The position numbers and the translations under genes were made by a program. The notes beneath the pieces were generated by a model. It worked only from the letters and a program-made list of their open reading frames with translations, did no database searches and had not been told where the DNA came from. A stretch of 64,000 bases of DNA from Catellatospora vulcania (GTDB taxonomy: Bacteria; Actinomycetota; Actinomycetes; Mycobacteriales; Micromonosporaceae): NCBI RefSeq assembly GCF_009720385.1, contig NZ_WARX01000037.1, positions 26,170-90,169 of the forward strand. The letters run 5' to 3'. Numbering within the stretch: position 1 is the first letter of the stretch; each line of letters starts with the position of its first letter. This document shows, in pieces, positions 26,868 through 34,996 of this stretch.

Positions 26868-27686
26868 GTGGCCATGCAGTTCTACGCCTCGCCTGAGCAG
26901 ATCATGCGGGACCGCTCGGAGTACGCCCGCAAGGGCATCGCCCGCGGACGCAGCGTGGTCGTGCTGACGTACGCCGGTGGTGTGCTGTTCGTGGCGGAGA
27001 ACCTCTCCACCACGCTGCACAAGGTGAGCGAGATCTACGACAAGATCGGGTTCGCGGCCGTGGGCCGCTACAACGAGTTCGAGAACCTCCGCAACGCCGG
27101 CGTGCGCATGGCCGACCTGCGGGGCTACTCCTACGACCGCCGGGATGTCACCGGGCGGGCGCTGGCCAGCGCGTACGCGCAGACCCTGGGTTCGATCTTC
27201 AGCGAGCAGGGCAAGCCGTACGAGGTGGAGATCTGCGTCGCCGAGGTGGGCGCCGCGCCGGAGCACGACGAGCTGTACCGGCTGACCTATGACGGTTCGG
27301 TGCAGGACGAGCCGGGCTTCATGGCGATGGGCGGGCAGGCCGAGGCGATCGGCAACATCCTGCGCGCCGAGCACAGCGAGTCGCACACCCTGGGCGAGGC
27401 GCTGAAGCTGGCGACCAAGGCGCTGAGCAACGTCGGCGGCGAGGGCGGCGCGGCGCGCACGCTGGCCCCCGAGCAGCTCGAGGTCGCAGTGCTGGAGCGG
27501 GCCCGGCCGGGCCGCAAGTTCCGGCGCGTGACCGGGGCGGCGCTGGCCGCGCTGGTCACCCCGGCGAAGGCCGACCCGCCGGCCGCGGAGACGCCCAAGG
27601 CCGACCCGCCCAAGCCTGGCGTCTCCAAGCCCGCCGCCACGACCAAGCCGGATGTGCCGAAGCCGGAGACGCCTTCGGCGGAGTAA
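26868..27686 (+). CDS. prcA: 20S proteasome alpha subunit PrcA with Lys/Pro-rich tail
   Basis: A 272-residue alpha subunit forming the gated outer rings. It opens [20 protein letters not shown] (the gate residues) and continues [20 protein letters not shown]. The core ends near residue 230. The last 40 residues are an imperfect Lys-Asp-Pro-Pro repeat ([18 protein letters not shown] and on), predicted to be disordered and outside the ring. GTG 26868 follows AAGGAGAAG, 44 bp after prcB. A long palindrome 13 bp after the stop probably ends the operon. Confidence 0.95.
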   Translation: MAMQFYASPEQIMRDRSEYARKGIARGRSVVVLTYAGGVLFVAENLSTTLHKVSEIYDKIGFAAVGRYNEFENLRNAGVRMADLRGYSYDRRDVTGRALASAYAQTLGSIFSEQGKPYEVEICVAEVGAAPEHDELYRLTYDGSVQDEPGFMAMGGQAEAIGNILRAEHSESHTLGEALKLATKALSNVGGEGGAARTLAPEQLEVAVLERARPGRKFRRVTGAALAALVTPAKADPPAAETPKADPPKPGVSKPAATTKPDVPKPETPSAE

Positions 27687-27699
27687 GCCACCACGCGTC

Positions 27700-27764
27700 A
27701 AGATCGCTGTTTCGTGTCGTGATCTGCGGTTCGACCGCAGGTTCTGACACGAAACAGCGATCTT
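27700..27764. repeat. GATCGCTGTTTCGTG palindromic repeat, copy 3 (most perfect)
   Basis: Arms AAGATCGCTGTTTCGTGTC and GACACGAAACAGCGATCTT pair over 19 bp without a mismatch. The loop holds a second 7-bp stem, CTGCGGT with ACCGCAG. It lies between prcA and the convergent rmlB gene, where it can terminate both. Confidence 0.85.
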
Positions 27765-27797
27765 CGCGTTTACAGCCCGGCTCGGCAGGCGCGGGAG

Positions 27798-28787
27798 TCA
27801 GGGGGTGGGTGGTCGGCGGTGGCGGGTGATCAGTGGTTCCCACCAGGGGCGGTTGTCGCGGTACCAGGTGACGGTGGCGGTCAGGCCGTCGGTGAGTGGG
27901 ACGGTGGGGCGGTAGCCGAGTTCGGTGGCGGCCTTCGTGCTGTCGAGGGCGTAGCGGTGGTCGTGGCCGGGGCGGTCGGCTACGTGGTGGACCAGTTCGG
28001 GGCCGCGGCCGGTGAGCTTCAGCAGCAGGGCGGTGAGGTCGCGGTTGGCGAGTTCGTCGCGTCCGCCGAGGTGGTAGACCTCTCCGGCGCGCCCGTGGCG
28101 CAGCGCCAGGTCGACGCCCGCGCAGTGGTCGGCGACGTGCAGCCATTCGCGGCGGTGTGAGCCGTCGCCGTAGAGCGGCACGGGCAGCCCGTCGAGCAGG
28201 TTCGTGGTGAACAGCGGGATGATCTTCTCGGGGTACTGGTACGGCCCGTAGGTGTTGCTCGAACGGGTGACCACGACATCGAGCCCGTGGGTGGTGTACG
28301 CGGCCAGCGCGAGCAGGTCGGAGCCGGCCTTCGAGGCGGCGTAGGGCGAGCGCGGGGCGAGCGGCTGGCGCTCGGTCCAGCGGCCGGTGTCGGCGGAGCC
28401 GTAGACCTCGTCGGTGGAGACGTGCACGAAGCGGCCGGTGCGGTGGCGTACGGCGGCGTCGAGCAGGAGCTGGGTGCCGAGCAGGTTGGTGCGCGCGAAG
28501 TCGGCCGCGGCGGTGATGGACCGGTCGACGTGGGACTCGGCGGCGAAGTGGACGACCGCGTCGTGCCCGGCGACGAGGTCGTCGACCAGGTGCGGGTCGC
28601 CGATGTCGCCTTCGACGAAGGTGAGCCGTGGGTCGGCGGCGACGGGGGCGAGGTTGTCGCGGTTGCCGGCGTAGGTGAGCCGGTCGAGCACGGTGATCCG
28701 GGGGGCGTGGTCGTCCGGTGCGGCGAGCAGGGTGCGTACGTAGTGGGAGCCGATGAAGCCCGCTCCGCCGGTGACCAGAAGTTTCAT
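27798..28787 (-). CDS. rmlB: dTDP-glucose 4,6-dehydratase
   Basis: A 329-residue extended short-chain dehydrogenase that makes dTDP-4-keto-6-deoxyglucose. The NAD site is VTGGAGFIGSHYVRTLL, the catalytic Thr-Asp-Glu lies in VHVSTDEVYGS, and Tyr/Lys are in YAASKAGSD; RSSNTYGPYQYPEKIIPLF is a family signature. No rmlA, rmlC or glycosyltransferase is adjacent, so it is an isolated copy between prcA and pafA. In this position it may be an insertion relative to the mycobacterial order. A TAAACT box lies 9 nt before ATG 28787. Confidence 0.92.
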   Translation of the reverse strand: MKLLVTGGAGFIGSHYVRTLLAAPDDHAPRITVLDRLTYAGNRDNLAPVAADPRLTFVEGDIGDPHLVDDLVAGHDAVVHFAAESHVDRSITAAADFARTNLLGTQLLLDAAVRHRTGRFVHVSTDEVYGSADTGRWTERQPLAPRSPYAASKAGSDLLALAAYTTHGLDVVVTRSSNTYGPYQYPEKIIPLFTTNLLDGLPVPLYGDGSHRREWLHVADHCAGVDLALRHGRAGEVYHLGGRDELANRDLTALLLKLTGRGPELVHHVADRPGHDHRYALDSTKAATELGYRPTVPLTDGLTATVTWYRDNRPWWEPLITRHRRPPTP

Positions 28788-28896
28788 GACAACGGAAGTT
28801 TATGTCACGTTCCGTGTCGACCCGTGCGCGACCTGCGGTTGCGGCGCTCGGCGCGAATCCGTCGCGATTGCATCGGCGGCGTCAGGTCGTACGAGA

Positions 28897-28925
28897 GTGA
28901 CCTTGGGCGTTCGGGCGGCTAGTGT
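28897..28925 (+). promoter_or_regulatory. pafA promoter, leaderless
   Basis: GTGACC (28897-28902), a 17-bp spacer and TAGTGT (28920-28925) end 6 nt before ATG 28932, so the mRNA probably starts at the initiation codon. Confidence 0.65.
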
Positions 28926-28931
28926 CTGTGT

Positions 28932-30290
28932 ATGGACCGACGAATCTTCGGACTCGAGACCGAGTACGGCGTCACCTGCACCTATCGGGGACAGCGACGG
29001 CTGTCGCCCGACGAGGTGGCGCGCTACCTCTTCCGTCGGGTCGTCTCATGGGGACGGTCCAGCAATGTCTTCCTGCGCAACGGCGCACGCCTCTATCTGG
29101 ACGTCGGTTCCCACCCGGAGTATGCGACCCCCGAGTGTGATTCGGTGGTCGATCTGGTGGCGCACGACCGGGCGGGTGAGCGGATCCTGGAGGGTCTGCT
29201 CGTCGACGCCGAGAAGCGGCTGCACGACGAGGGCATCGCGGGGGAGATCTACCTCTTCAAGAACAACACCGACTCGGCGGGCAACTCCTACGGCTGCCAC
29301 GAGAACTACCTGGTGTCCCGGCACGGGGAGTTCGGCCGGCTGGCCGACGTCCTGATCCCGTTCCTGGTGACCAGGCAGCTGATCTGCGGCGCCGGCAAGG
29401 TGCTGCAGACGCCGCGGGGGGCGGTCTACTGCCTGTCGCAGCGGGCCGAGCACATCTGGGAGGGCGTCTCCTCGGCGACGACCCGGTCCCGGCCGATCAT
29501 CAACACCCGGGACGAGCCGCACGCCGACGCCGAGCGCTACCGGCGCCTGCACGTGATCGTCGGCGACTCGAACATGAACGAGGTCACCACGCTGCTGAAG
29601 GTCGGCAGCGCGGACCTGGTGCTCCGGATGATCGAGACCGGGGTGGCCATGCCCGACCTGGCGCTGGAGAACCCGATCCGGGCCATCCGGGAGGTGTCGC
29701 ACGACATCACCGGGCGGCGCAAGGTGCGGCTGGCCAGTGGCAAGGAGGCCAGCGCGCTGGAGATCCAGCGGATCTACCACGAGAAGGCGACCGAGTTCGT
29801 GGCGCGCCGCAACGGCGACCCGGCAGCCCAGCGGATCATCGACCTGTGGGGCCGGGTGTTGACCGCGGTGGAGTCGGGCAACCTGGGCGACGTGGGCCGG
29901 GAGATCGACTGGGTGACCAAGCTGCGCGTCATCGAGGCGTACCAGCGCAAGCATGATCTGCCGCTGTCGAGCCCGCGGGTGGCGCAGATGGATCTGGCGT
30001 ACCACGACCTGCGCCGCGGCCGGGGGCTGTACCCGCTCCTGGAGAAGCGCGGCAAGGTCGACCGGGTGGTGACGGACCTGCGCACGTTCGAGGCGAAGGA
30101 GACGCCGCCGCAGACGACCCGGGCGCGGTTGCGCGGGGAGTTCATCCGGCATGCGCAGGAGAAGCGGCGCGACTTCACCGTGGACTGGGTGCATCTGAAG
30201 CTGAACGACCAGGCGCAGCGCACGGTGCTGTGCAAGGACCCGTTCCGGGCGCACGACGAGCGCGTCGAGCGCCTCATCGCCAGCATGTGA
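28932..30290 (+). CDS. pafA: Pup-protein ligase PafA
   Basis: A 452-residue ligase that activates the C-terminal Glu of Pup with ATP and joins it to target lysines. It begins [20 protein letters not shown] with the catalytic GLETEYG. Shared motifs with Dop are [20 protein letters not shown] and [13 protein letters not shown], but the Dop loop is missing. The C-terminal domain ([20 protein letters not shown]) binds Pup. The length is standard. It has its own promoter and a terminal hairpin, so it is a single-gene unit. Confidence 0.97.
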   Translation: MDRRIFGLETEYGVTCTYRGQRRLSPDEVARYLFRRVVSWGRSSNVFLRNGARLYLDVGSHPEYATPECDSVVDLVAHDRAGERILEGLLVDAEKRLHDEGIAGEIYLFKNNTDSAGNSYGCHENYLVSRHGEFGRLADVLIPFLVTRQLICGAGKVLQTPRGAVYCLSQRAEHIWEGVSSATTRSRPIINTRDEPHADAERYRRLHVIVGDSNMNEVTTLLKVGSADLVLRMIETGVAMPDLALENPIRAIREVSHDITGRRKVRLASGKEASALEIQRIYHEKATEFVARRNGDPAAQRIIDLWGRVLTAVESGNLGDVGREIDWVTKLRVIEAYQRKHDLPLSSPRVAQMDLAYHDLRRGRGLYPLLEKRGKVDRVVTDLRTFEAKETPPQTTRARLRGEFIRHAQEKRRDFTVDWVHLKLNDQAQRTVLCKDPFRAHDERVERLIASM

Positions 30291-30294
30291 GTGC

Positions 30295-30344
30295 AAGGAA
30301 GGGCACCTTCTTATCGTTTTTCGATGTAGAAGGTGCCCTTCCTT
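30295..30344. repeat. GAAGGGCACCTTC hairpin repeat, copy 2 (terminator of pafA)
   Basis: Arms AAGGAAGGGCACCTTCT and AGAAGGTGCCCTTCCTT pair over 17 bp; the loop carries ATCG..CGAT. It begins 5 bp after the pafA stop. Confidence 0.85.
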
Positions 30345-30412
30345 TCGCTTTGGCGGGGGAGAGTGGCGGGCGGTGGTCGCCGTGGGGGCGGGGTGGCTAA
30401 GCTCGCTGGACT

Positions 30413-30619
30413 ATGAGTGAGCACCACGAGCCGCAGGCCGAACCGGTCGAGCGCACCGGCGAGGAAGTACGGAGCAATTGGGTCCAGCGCCGCCGGGACA
30501 AGATCTACAACGAGATCTCGGCCAACCGGCGCGGCGAGTACACCGTGCCGACCTGGGTGCTGGGCGCGATCCTCGGCCTGTTCGTCGCGGCCTGGATAGC
30601 CCTGATCGTCCTCAAATAA
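30413..30619 (+). CDS. Small membrane protein of unknown function
   Basis: A 68-residue protein with a charged N-terminal half (RSNWVQRRRDKIYNEISANR) and one C-terminal TM helix (VLGAILGLFVAAWIALIVLK) reaching the last residue, so it would be tail-anchored. TAAGCT lies 9 nt before the ATG. I do not recognise a family. Position after pafA and clean composition favour a real gene. Confidence 0.6.
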   Translation: MSEHHEPQAEPVERTGEEVRSNWVQRRRDKIYNEISANRRGEYTVPTWVLGAILGLFVAAWIALIVLK

Positions 30620-30658
30620 CCGTTCTCCTCGGCCGCTGATGCCGAGTGGCCCGCCCAT

Positions 30659-30721
30659 GATCGGCGTTTCAGGTCAGAATGTGCGGCCCGACCCCACTTT
30701 CCGACCCAAAACAGCGATCTT
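30659..30721. repeat. GATCGCTGTTTCG palindromic repeat, copy 4
   Basis: Arms GATCGGCGTTTCAGGTC and GACCCAAAACAGCGATC frame a core with TCAGAA and GACCCCACTTT, the same internal words as copies 2 and 5. Confidence 0.65.
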
Positions 30722-30791
30722 GGAAGCGGGCTGCGGCTGCGGCTGTAACCCATGGCCGGCCCCGCGTCCGGCGCGGACCGGGCTGCGTTCG

Positions 30792-30833
30792 CCGGTGGCC
30801 GGTGGCCGATGGCCGGTGGCCGGTGGCCGGTGA
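30792..30833. repeat. Six tandem heptamers CCGGTGG
   Basis: Six head-to-tail 7-bp units occupy 30792-30833; the third is CCGATGG and the last CCGGTGA. It lies in the 295-bp gap between the small membrane gene and DUF3866, which otherwise holds repeat copy 4 and no coding signal. The following 30835-30900 is a GC-rich low-complexity stretch of similar flavour. Confidence 0.85.
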
Positions 30834-30914
30834 CAGGCGACGGGCGGCCAGCGGCCGGCGGCTGGCGGCCGGGCCGGCTTTCGACGGGGCGTCCGGGGTC
30901 GGCCGCGGGGCCGG

Positions 30915-32003
30915 TCAGGTGAGGGCGGCCAGGGACGCGGCGTGGCGGCCGGCGGCTGCGCAGGCGAGGAAGTAGGCGTGGTCGCCGTCGAGGTCGCGGC
31001 CCATGGTGGAGAGCTTCACCGGGGCTGCGCGGAGGGCCTCGTCGAGGCCGGTGGTGGCGACGGTGACGATGCGGTGGCGGCTCGCGAGGGGCTCCAGCGC
31101 GCGGGCGACGTCGGCGGCCAGCGGCTCAGGGAGTCCGGCGGGGACCACCAGGTCGGCGGGGGCGAGCGCGACTCGGCCGAACGCGGTCAGGCTGTGGTGC
31201 GACACGCCGCGGTGGCGCGGGCGCGGGTCGGCGTCGGAGATACGCAGCGCGCCGACGGGCCGCCCGCCGAGCGCGGCCGCGGCGTTGACCGCCTCCCCGG
31301 CGGCGACGCCGGAGAAGCCCCACGTCGTACCCGTGCCGAGGTTGCCGGGGCCCTGGCTGATGATGGTGACGTCGGCCCGCAGCACATGCCGGGCGGCGAG
31401 CAGCCCGGTGTGCGTGTTGACGGCTTCCAGGTCGCCGCCCCAGGCCTGGCCGACCGAGACGGTGCCGGCCAGCCGGTCGCGCAGCGCGTCGAGGGTGCGG
31501 GAGAAGCCGGCGGCCAGCGCGCCGCCGTCGGTGAGCAGGTACGCCACCCGCGCGTCGGGCGCGTCGGCGTGGATGCCGGCCAGGATCGCGGGCAGCGCCG
31601 AGTGCAGGTCGGCCACGACCACCGGCATGCCGCCGAGGTCGGTCGCCGCGGCCAGCACGTCCCGGTGCGGGGAGGCCTCCTCGTCGGCGGCCAGCCGGAT
31701 CGTCTGCAGCGGGCTGTAGCGGGCCTTCACGATGTGGCCGGGCACGGGGGTGTCCTCGGGCAGGCGTCCCGGCAGCGCGACGACCATGGCATAGCCGCCG
31801 GTGCCCAGGCCCAGGGCGAGCGCGTTGGTGTTCAGCAGCACCTCGTCGCCGACCTCGGGCTGCCCGACGAGGTCGGGGTAGGCCAGCGCGCGTACCGTCG
31901 CGGGGTCGTCGGGGGTGCGGGCGACCAGGGCGACGGTGAGTTCCTGCGCGCCGTGCCAACTGCGGCCGAGCCGCTCCACCGTGCCTGTCCGCCACCGAAT
32001 CAC
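30915..32003 (-). CDS. DUF3866 family protein
   Basis: A 362-residue soluble protein of a family common near the pup-proteasome locus. It starts VIRWRTGTVERLGRSWHGAQ with the typical N-terminal domain (DEVLLNTNALALGLGTGGYA). Gly-rich motifs such as ISQGPGNLGTGTTWGFSG follow and PRHRGVSHHSLTA lies near residue 270. No enzymatic activity is established. GTG 32003 has TAGGGT 6 nt upstream (complement of 32010-32015), so it is leaderless. It is divergent from pafB. Confidence 0.85.
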   Translation of the reverse strand: MIRWRTGTVERLGRSWHGAQELTVALVARTPDDPATVRALAYPDLVGQPEVGDEVLLNTNALALGLGTGGYAMVVALPGRLPEDTPVPGHIVKARYSPLQTIRLAADEEASPHRDVLAAATDLGGMPVVVADLHSALPAILAGIHADAPDARVAYLLTDGGALAAGFSRTLDALRDRLAGTVSVGQAWGGDLEAVNTHTGLLAARHVLRADVTIISQGPGNLGTGTTWGFSGVAAGEAVNAAAALGGRPVGALRISDADPRPRHRGVSHHSLTAFGRVALAPADLVVPAGLPEPLAADVARALEPLASRHRIVTVATTGLDEALRAAPVKLSTMGRDLDGDHAYFLACAAAGRHAASLAALT

Positions 32004-32178
32004 GCCCCGACCCTATCGGCCCGCCCGCTCCGCGCGGCCTTGACGCCCCGCCGATCGTGGGGCGCTCACGGCACGCAGGGTGGTGGTCGGCGGACAGGGC
32101 GTGAGCAGGTGTCGGACTGCGGGTGCGCGGGCGGGGGAACAGGCGCTTGCCGGTTACCCTTTCGAGCGCTCGCGCTGC

Positions 32179-32184
32179 TAGCGT
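32179..32184 (+). promoter_or_regulatory. -10 box of leaderless pafB
   Basis: TAGCGT ends 7 nt before GTG 32192. A CGAGCGCTCG palindrome (32163-32172) lies in the expected spacer. I see no good -35. Confidence 0.5.
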
Positions 32185-32191
32185 GGCGGTC

Positions 32192-33187
32192 GTGTCGCGC
32201 AGTCGAACCGAACGCCTGGTCAACCTTGTGATCTGTCTGCTGTCCACGCGGCGCTTCCTGACCGCCGCGCAGATCGCCGCCACCGTGCCCGGATACGAGC
32301 ACAACGCCGACGACGCCCGTGATCACGAGGCGTTCCAGCGCAAGTTCGAGCGGGACAAGGCCGAGCTGCGCGCGCTCGGCGTGCCGCTGGAGACCGGCAC
32401 CGCCAGTGTCTTCGACACCGAGCCCGGTTACCGCATCGCCCGGCGCGACTATGCGCTGCCGGCGATCCCGCTCGGGCCGGACGAGGCCGCCGCGGTCGGT
32501 GTCGCGGCCCGGCTGTGGCGTCACGCGGGGCTGGCCGCCGCCGCGACCTCCGGCCTGGCGAAGCTGCGTGCCGGCGGGGTGGACGTGGACCCGCACGCGA
32601 CCCTGGGCGTGGAGCCGGTGCTCGCCGTCGACGCCGCGTTCGAGCCGCTCACCGCGGCCGCGCGGGCCCGCCGCGAGGTGACCTTCCCGTACCGGGTTCC
32701 GGAGGACGACGCGCCGACCACCCGGCACCTGCAGCCGTGGGGCGTGGTCTGCTGGCGCGGCCGCTGGTACGTCGTCGGCCACGACACGGTCCGCGACGCG
32801 CCGCGCTGCTTCCGGCTGTCGCGCATCGTGGGCCCGGTGCGCCAGGTCGGCGAGGAGCGCGCGTTCGAGCCGCCGGCCGACCTCGACCTCATCAGCTACG
32901 TGGCTCGCTGGTCCGGGCCGGTGGAGCGTAACCGCACCACCCGGGTGCTGGTGCGCCCCGGTCGTGCCGCGGGGGTACGCCGCTGGGCGGCCAACTGCAC
33001 CCCGACCCCCGAGGGCGACGTGCTGGAGCTGCGCTACGCCGACGCGGACGGCTTCGCCGCCTGGCTGGTGGGATACGGCGCGGACGTGACGGTGCTGGAG
33101 CCCGCCGAGGTGCGCGAGGCGACCATCGCCCGGCTGCGCGAGATCGCCGGCGTGAGCGCCGCCGCGGAGCTGGCGGAGGTGGCCTGA
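32192..33187 (+). CDS. pafB: WYL-domain transcriptional regulator PafB
   Basis: A 331-residue regulator. A winged HTH lies at the N-terminus (SRTERLVNLVICLLSTRRFL, TAAQIAATVPGY), followed by a WYL domain (GVVCWRGRWYVVGHD near residue 185) and a C-terminal WCX extension. In mycobacteria PafB and PafC form a heterodimer that drives the LexA-independent DNA-damage response, probably sensing single-stranded DNA by WYL. GTG 32192 is the start because of the leaderless promoter. The TGA overlaps the next mini-ORF start (TGATG). Confidence 0.92.
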   Translation: MSRSRTERLVNLVICLLSTRRFLTAAQIAATVPGYEHNADDARDHEAFQRKFERDKAELRALGVPLETGTASVFDTEPGYRIARRDYALPAIPLGPDEAAAVGVAARLWRHAGLAAAATSGLAKLRAGGVDVDPHATLGVEPVLAVDAAFEPLTAAARARREVTFPYRVPEDDAPTTRHLQPWGVVCWRGRWYVVGHDTVRDAPRCFRLSRIVGPVRQVGEERAFEPPADLDLISYVARWSGPVERNRTTRVLVRPGRAAGVRRWAANCTPTPEGDVLELRYADADGFAAWLVGYGADVTVLEPAEVREATIARLREIAGVSAAAELAEVA

Positions 33188-33258
33188 TGAGCGAGCGCCG
33201 CGAGCGGATCAGCAGGCCCGTCGATGCCGCCGGCGTGCGCGGCGAGGAGAAGGCATGA
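33187..33258 (+). CDS. 23-codon coupling mini-ORF between pafB and pafC
   Basis: Its ATG shares an A with the pafB TGA, and its TGA overlaps the pafC ATG (ATGA), so it exactly bridges two genes. The product is MSERRERISRPVDAAGVRGE followed by EKA. Its 3' end contains GGCGAGGAGAAGG, which is the pafC ribosome binding site. A second 23-codon mini-ORF with the same ends is at 35968. Whether the peptide accumulates is unknown; its likely role is to hand ribosomes from pafB to pafC. Confidence 0.5.
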   Translation: MSERRERISRPVDAAGVRGEEKA

Positions 33259-34202
33259 GCAGCGCGAAGACGTCCGCCGACCGGCTGGCCCGGCTGTTGA
33301 ACCTGGTGCCGTACCTGCTGGCCCGGCCGGGTATCGAGCTGGTCGAGGCCGCCGCCGATCTCGGTGTGTCCGAGCGGCAGCTGCGCGAGGACCTGGAACT
33401 GCTGTGGGTGTGCGGCCTGCCGGGCTACGGGCCCGGCGACCTGATCGACATGTCGTTCGACGGGGACCGGGTCACCATCACCTATGACGCGGGCATCGAC
33501 CGGCCGCTGCGGCTCACCCCCGACGAGGCCACCGCGCTCGTGGTGGCGCTGCGCATGCTGGCCGAGACGCCGGGCGTGGCCGACCGCGACGCGATCCACC
33601 GCGCCCTGACGAAGATCGAGCAGGCCGCGGGCGAGATCGACGCGCCGGTGGCGGTGCGGCTGCCCGGCAACGACGACCGCCTGGCCGACCTGCGCTCGGC
33701 GCTGGAGCGCGGCAACGCGCTGCGGCTGAGCTACTACTCGGCGGCCCGGGACGTGTCCAGCGAGCGGGTCGTGGACCCGATGCGGCTGCTGTCGGTGTCC
33801 GGGCGCTCCTACCTGGAGGCCTGGTGCCGCTCGGCGGGCGCGGTGCGCATGTTCCGGGTGGACCGCATCGACGCGCTGACCGAGCTGGACGAACGGGCCG
33901 CGCCGCCGGCCGAGGCGCAGTCCGGCGACGTCGCCGAGGGCGTGTTCCAGCCGGACCCGGACTCGCCGACGGTCACCCTGCGGGTGGGCCGGGGCGGGCG
34001 CTGGATCACCGAGTACTACCCGTGCGAGTCGGTGGTCGAGGTGACGCCGGAGGAGTGGCTGGTCTCGCTGCGGGTCAACGACATGGACTGGGCGCGCCGC
34101 CTGGTGCTCGGGCTGGGGCCGCAGGTGGTCGTGGTGGCCCCGGCGGAGCTGGCCGAGTCGGTGCGCGACAGCGCCGTGGAGGCGCTCGCGGCGTACGCGT
34201 AG
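33255..34202 (+). CDS. pafC: WYL-domain transcriptional regulator PafC
   Basis: A 315-residue partner of PafB. The HTH is at residues 5-65 (ELVEAAADLGVSERQLREDL). The WYL region is degenerate, with RSYLEAWCRSAGAVRMFRVD near residue 185 replacing the canonical Trp-Tyr-Leu, as in other PafC proteins. A WCX tail ends at AAYA. It is translated from the ATG that overlaps the mini-ORF stop. Equal dosage with PafB is expected for the heterodimer. Confidence 0.92.
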   Translation: MSSAKTSADRLARLLNLVPYLLARPGIELVEAAADLGVSERQLREDLELLWVCGLPGYGPGDLIDMSFDGDRVTITYDAGIDRPLRLTPDEATALVVALRMLAETPGVADRDAIHRALTKIEQAAGEIDAPVAVRLPGNDDRLADLRSALERGNALRLSYYSAARDVSSERVVDPMRLLSVSGRSYLEAWCRSAGAVRMFRVDRIDALTELDERAAPPAEAQSGDVAEGVFQPDPDSPTVTLRVGRGGRWITEYYPCESVVEVTPEEWLVSLRVNDMDWARRLVLGLGPQVVVVAPAELAESVRDSAVEALAAYA

Positions 34203-34247
34203 GGCACGGCGGTCCGCGTCGCACGGCGCAGGCGTTAGGCTGCTGGC

Positions 34248-34514
34248 GTGGTGTTGTGGATCGTGCTCGCGGTGGTGGTGCTGAGCCTGGTGTTCCTGGG
34301 GCTGGTGCTGCGCGTGGTGCTGTGGCGCCTGGCGGGCCTCAAGGAGGCTGTGGCCGAGTTGCAGGTCGTGGCGGCACGGGCGCAGGAGCTGGCGAAGGTG
34401 GCCGAGGGGCTGCAGGCCCACGGTGACTCGCTGAAGATCCGGGCCGAGCTGGCCCAGGAGCGGATCAACCTGATCAAGGCGAGCAAGGACTCCCTCAAGA
34501 TCAAAAAAGGTTGA
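34248..34514 (+). CDS. Small membrane-anchored helical protein
   Basis: An 88-residue protein with one N-terminal TM (VLWIVLAVVVLSLVFLGLVL) and a long Ala/Glu/Lys-rich helix resembling a coiled coil (LKEAVAELQVVAARAQELAK), ending in a basic tail. GTG 34248 has TAGGCT 6 nt upstream (34236-34241), so it is leaderless. It sits just before tatA in the place where actinobacteria often have a small hypothetical. No function is known. Confidence 0.6.
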   Translation: MVLWIVLAVVVLSLVFLGLVLRVVLWRLAGLKEAVAELQVVAARAQELAKVAEGLQAHGDSLKIRAELAQERINLIKASKDSLKIKKG

Positions 34515-34553
34515 TCGCGGTTCACCGGGCGGCCGACTGCTGGTCACATCGGT

Positions 34554-34573
34554 TGCTGCAGGAATCTGCAGCA
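34554..34573. terminator. Short hairpin before tatA
   Basis: TGCTGCAG and CTGCAGCA pair perfectly around a GAAT tetraloop, 40 bp after the preceding stop codon. It probably ends the small membrane gene transcript; the rest of 34515-34704 should contain the tatA promoter, which I cannot pinpoint. Confidence 0.5.
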
Positions 34574-34704
34574 CCTCCCGCATCGCGTTGACGCTGGTTC
34601 CGGTGATGGTCGACACTTCACCTGCGGGCAGGTCCCGCCGGGCCGCGTACCATTAGTCCGGAACACGTTGGTTCAACCCCCTCATCTGTCTGACTGGAGC
34701 AATC

Positions 34705-34974
34705 ATGGGCGCCCTTAAGCCGTGGCACCTCATCCTCGTGGTGGTGGTGCTGGTGATCCTCTTCGGCTCGAAGAAGCTGCCGGACGCGGCCCGTTCGCTC
34801 GGTCGCTCGATGCGCATCTTCAAGGCCGAGACCAAGGCCCTGTCCGAGGACGGCAAGGACGGCAAGGACGCGACGACCGACAAGGCCGACGCCCAGGTGA
34901 CCGCGCAGCAGCCGCTCGACGGCCAGGCCTCGGCCAAGCCGGTCGTGGACCCGGTCCAGCGCCAGCAGTCCTGA
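34705..34974 (+). CDS. tatA: Sec-independent protein translocase subunit TatA
   Basis: An 89-residue pore-forming subunit of twin-arginine export. One TM ([20 protein letters not shown]) is followed by the [20 protein letters not shown] amphipathic helix hinge and a charged, disordered tail. TGGAG lies 5-6 nt before the ATG. tatC follows after 22 bp. No tatB is present in the window, as in many actinobacteria where it lies elsewhere. Confidence 0.95.
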   Translation: MGALKPWHLILVVVVLVILFGSKKLPDAARSLGRSMRIFKAETKALSEDGKDGKDATTDKADAQVTAQQPLDGQASAKPVVDPVQRQQS

Positions 34975-34996
34975 ACCCCCTCCCCGGGCTGAAGAC

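Noticed and set aside
30915..32304. Alternative minus-strand frame of 392 codons over DUF3866
   Set aside because: Arg/Ala/Gly-rich with no motif, and it crosses the pafB leaderless promoter. The 362-residue DUF3866 frame is the supported one.
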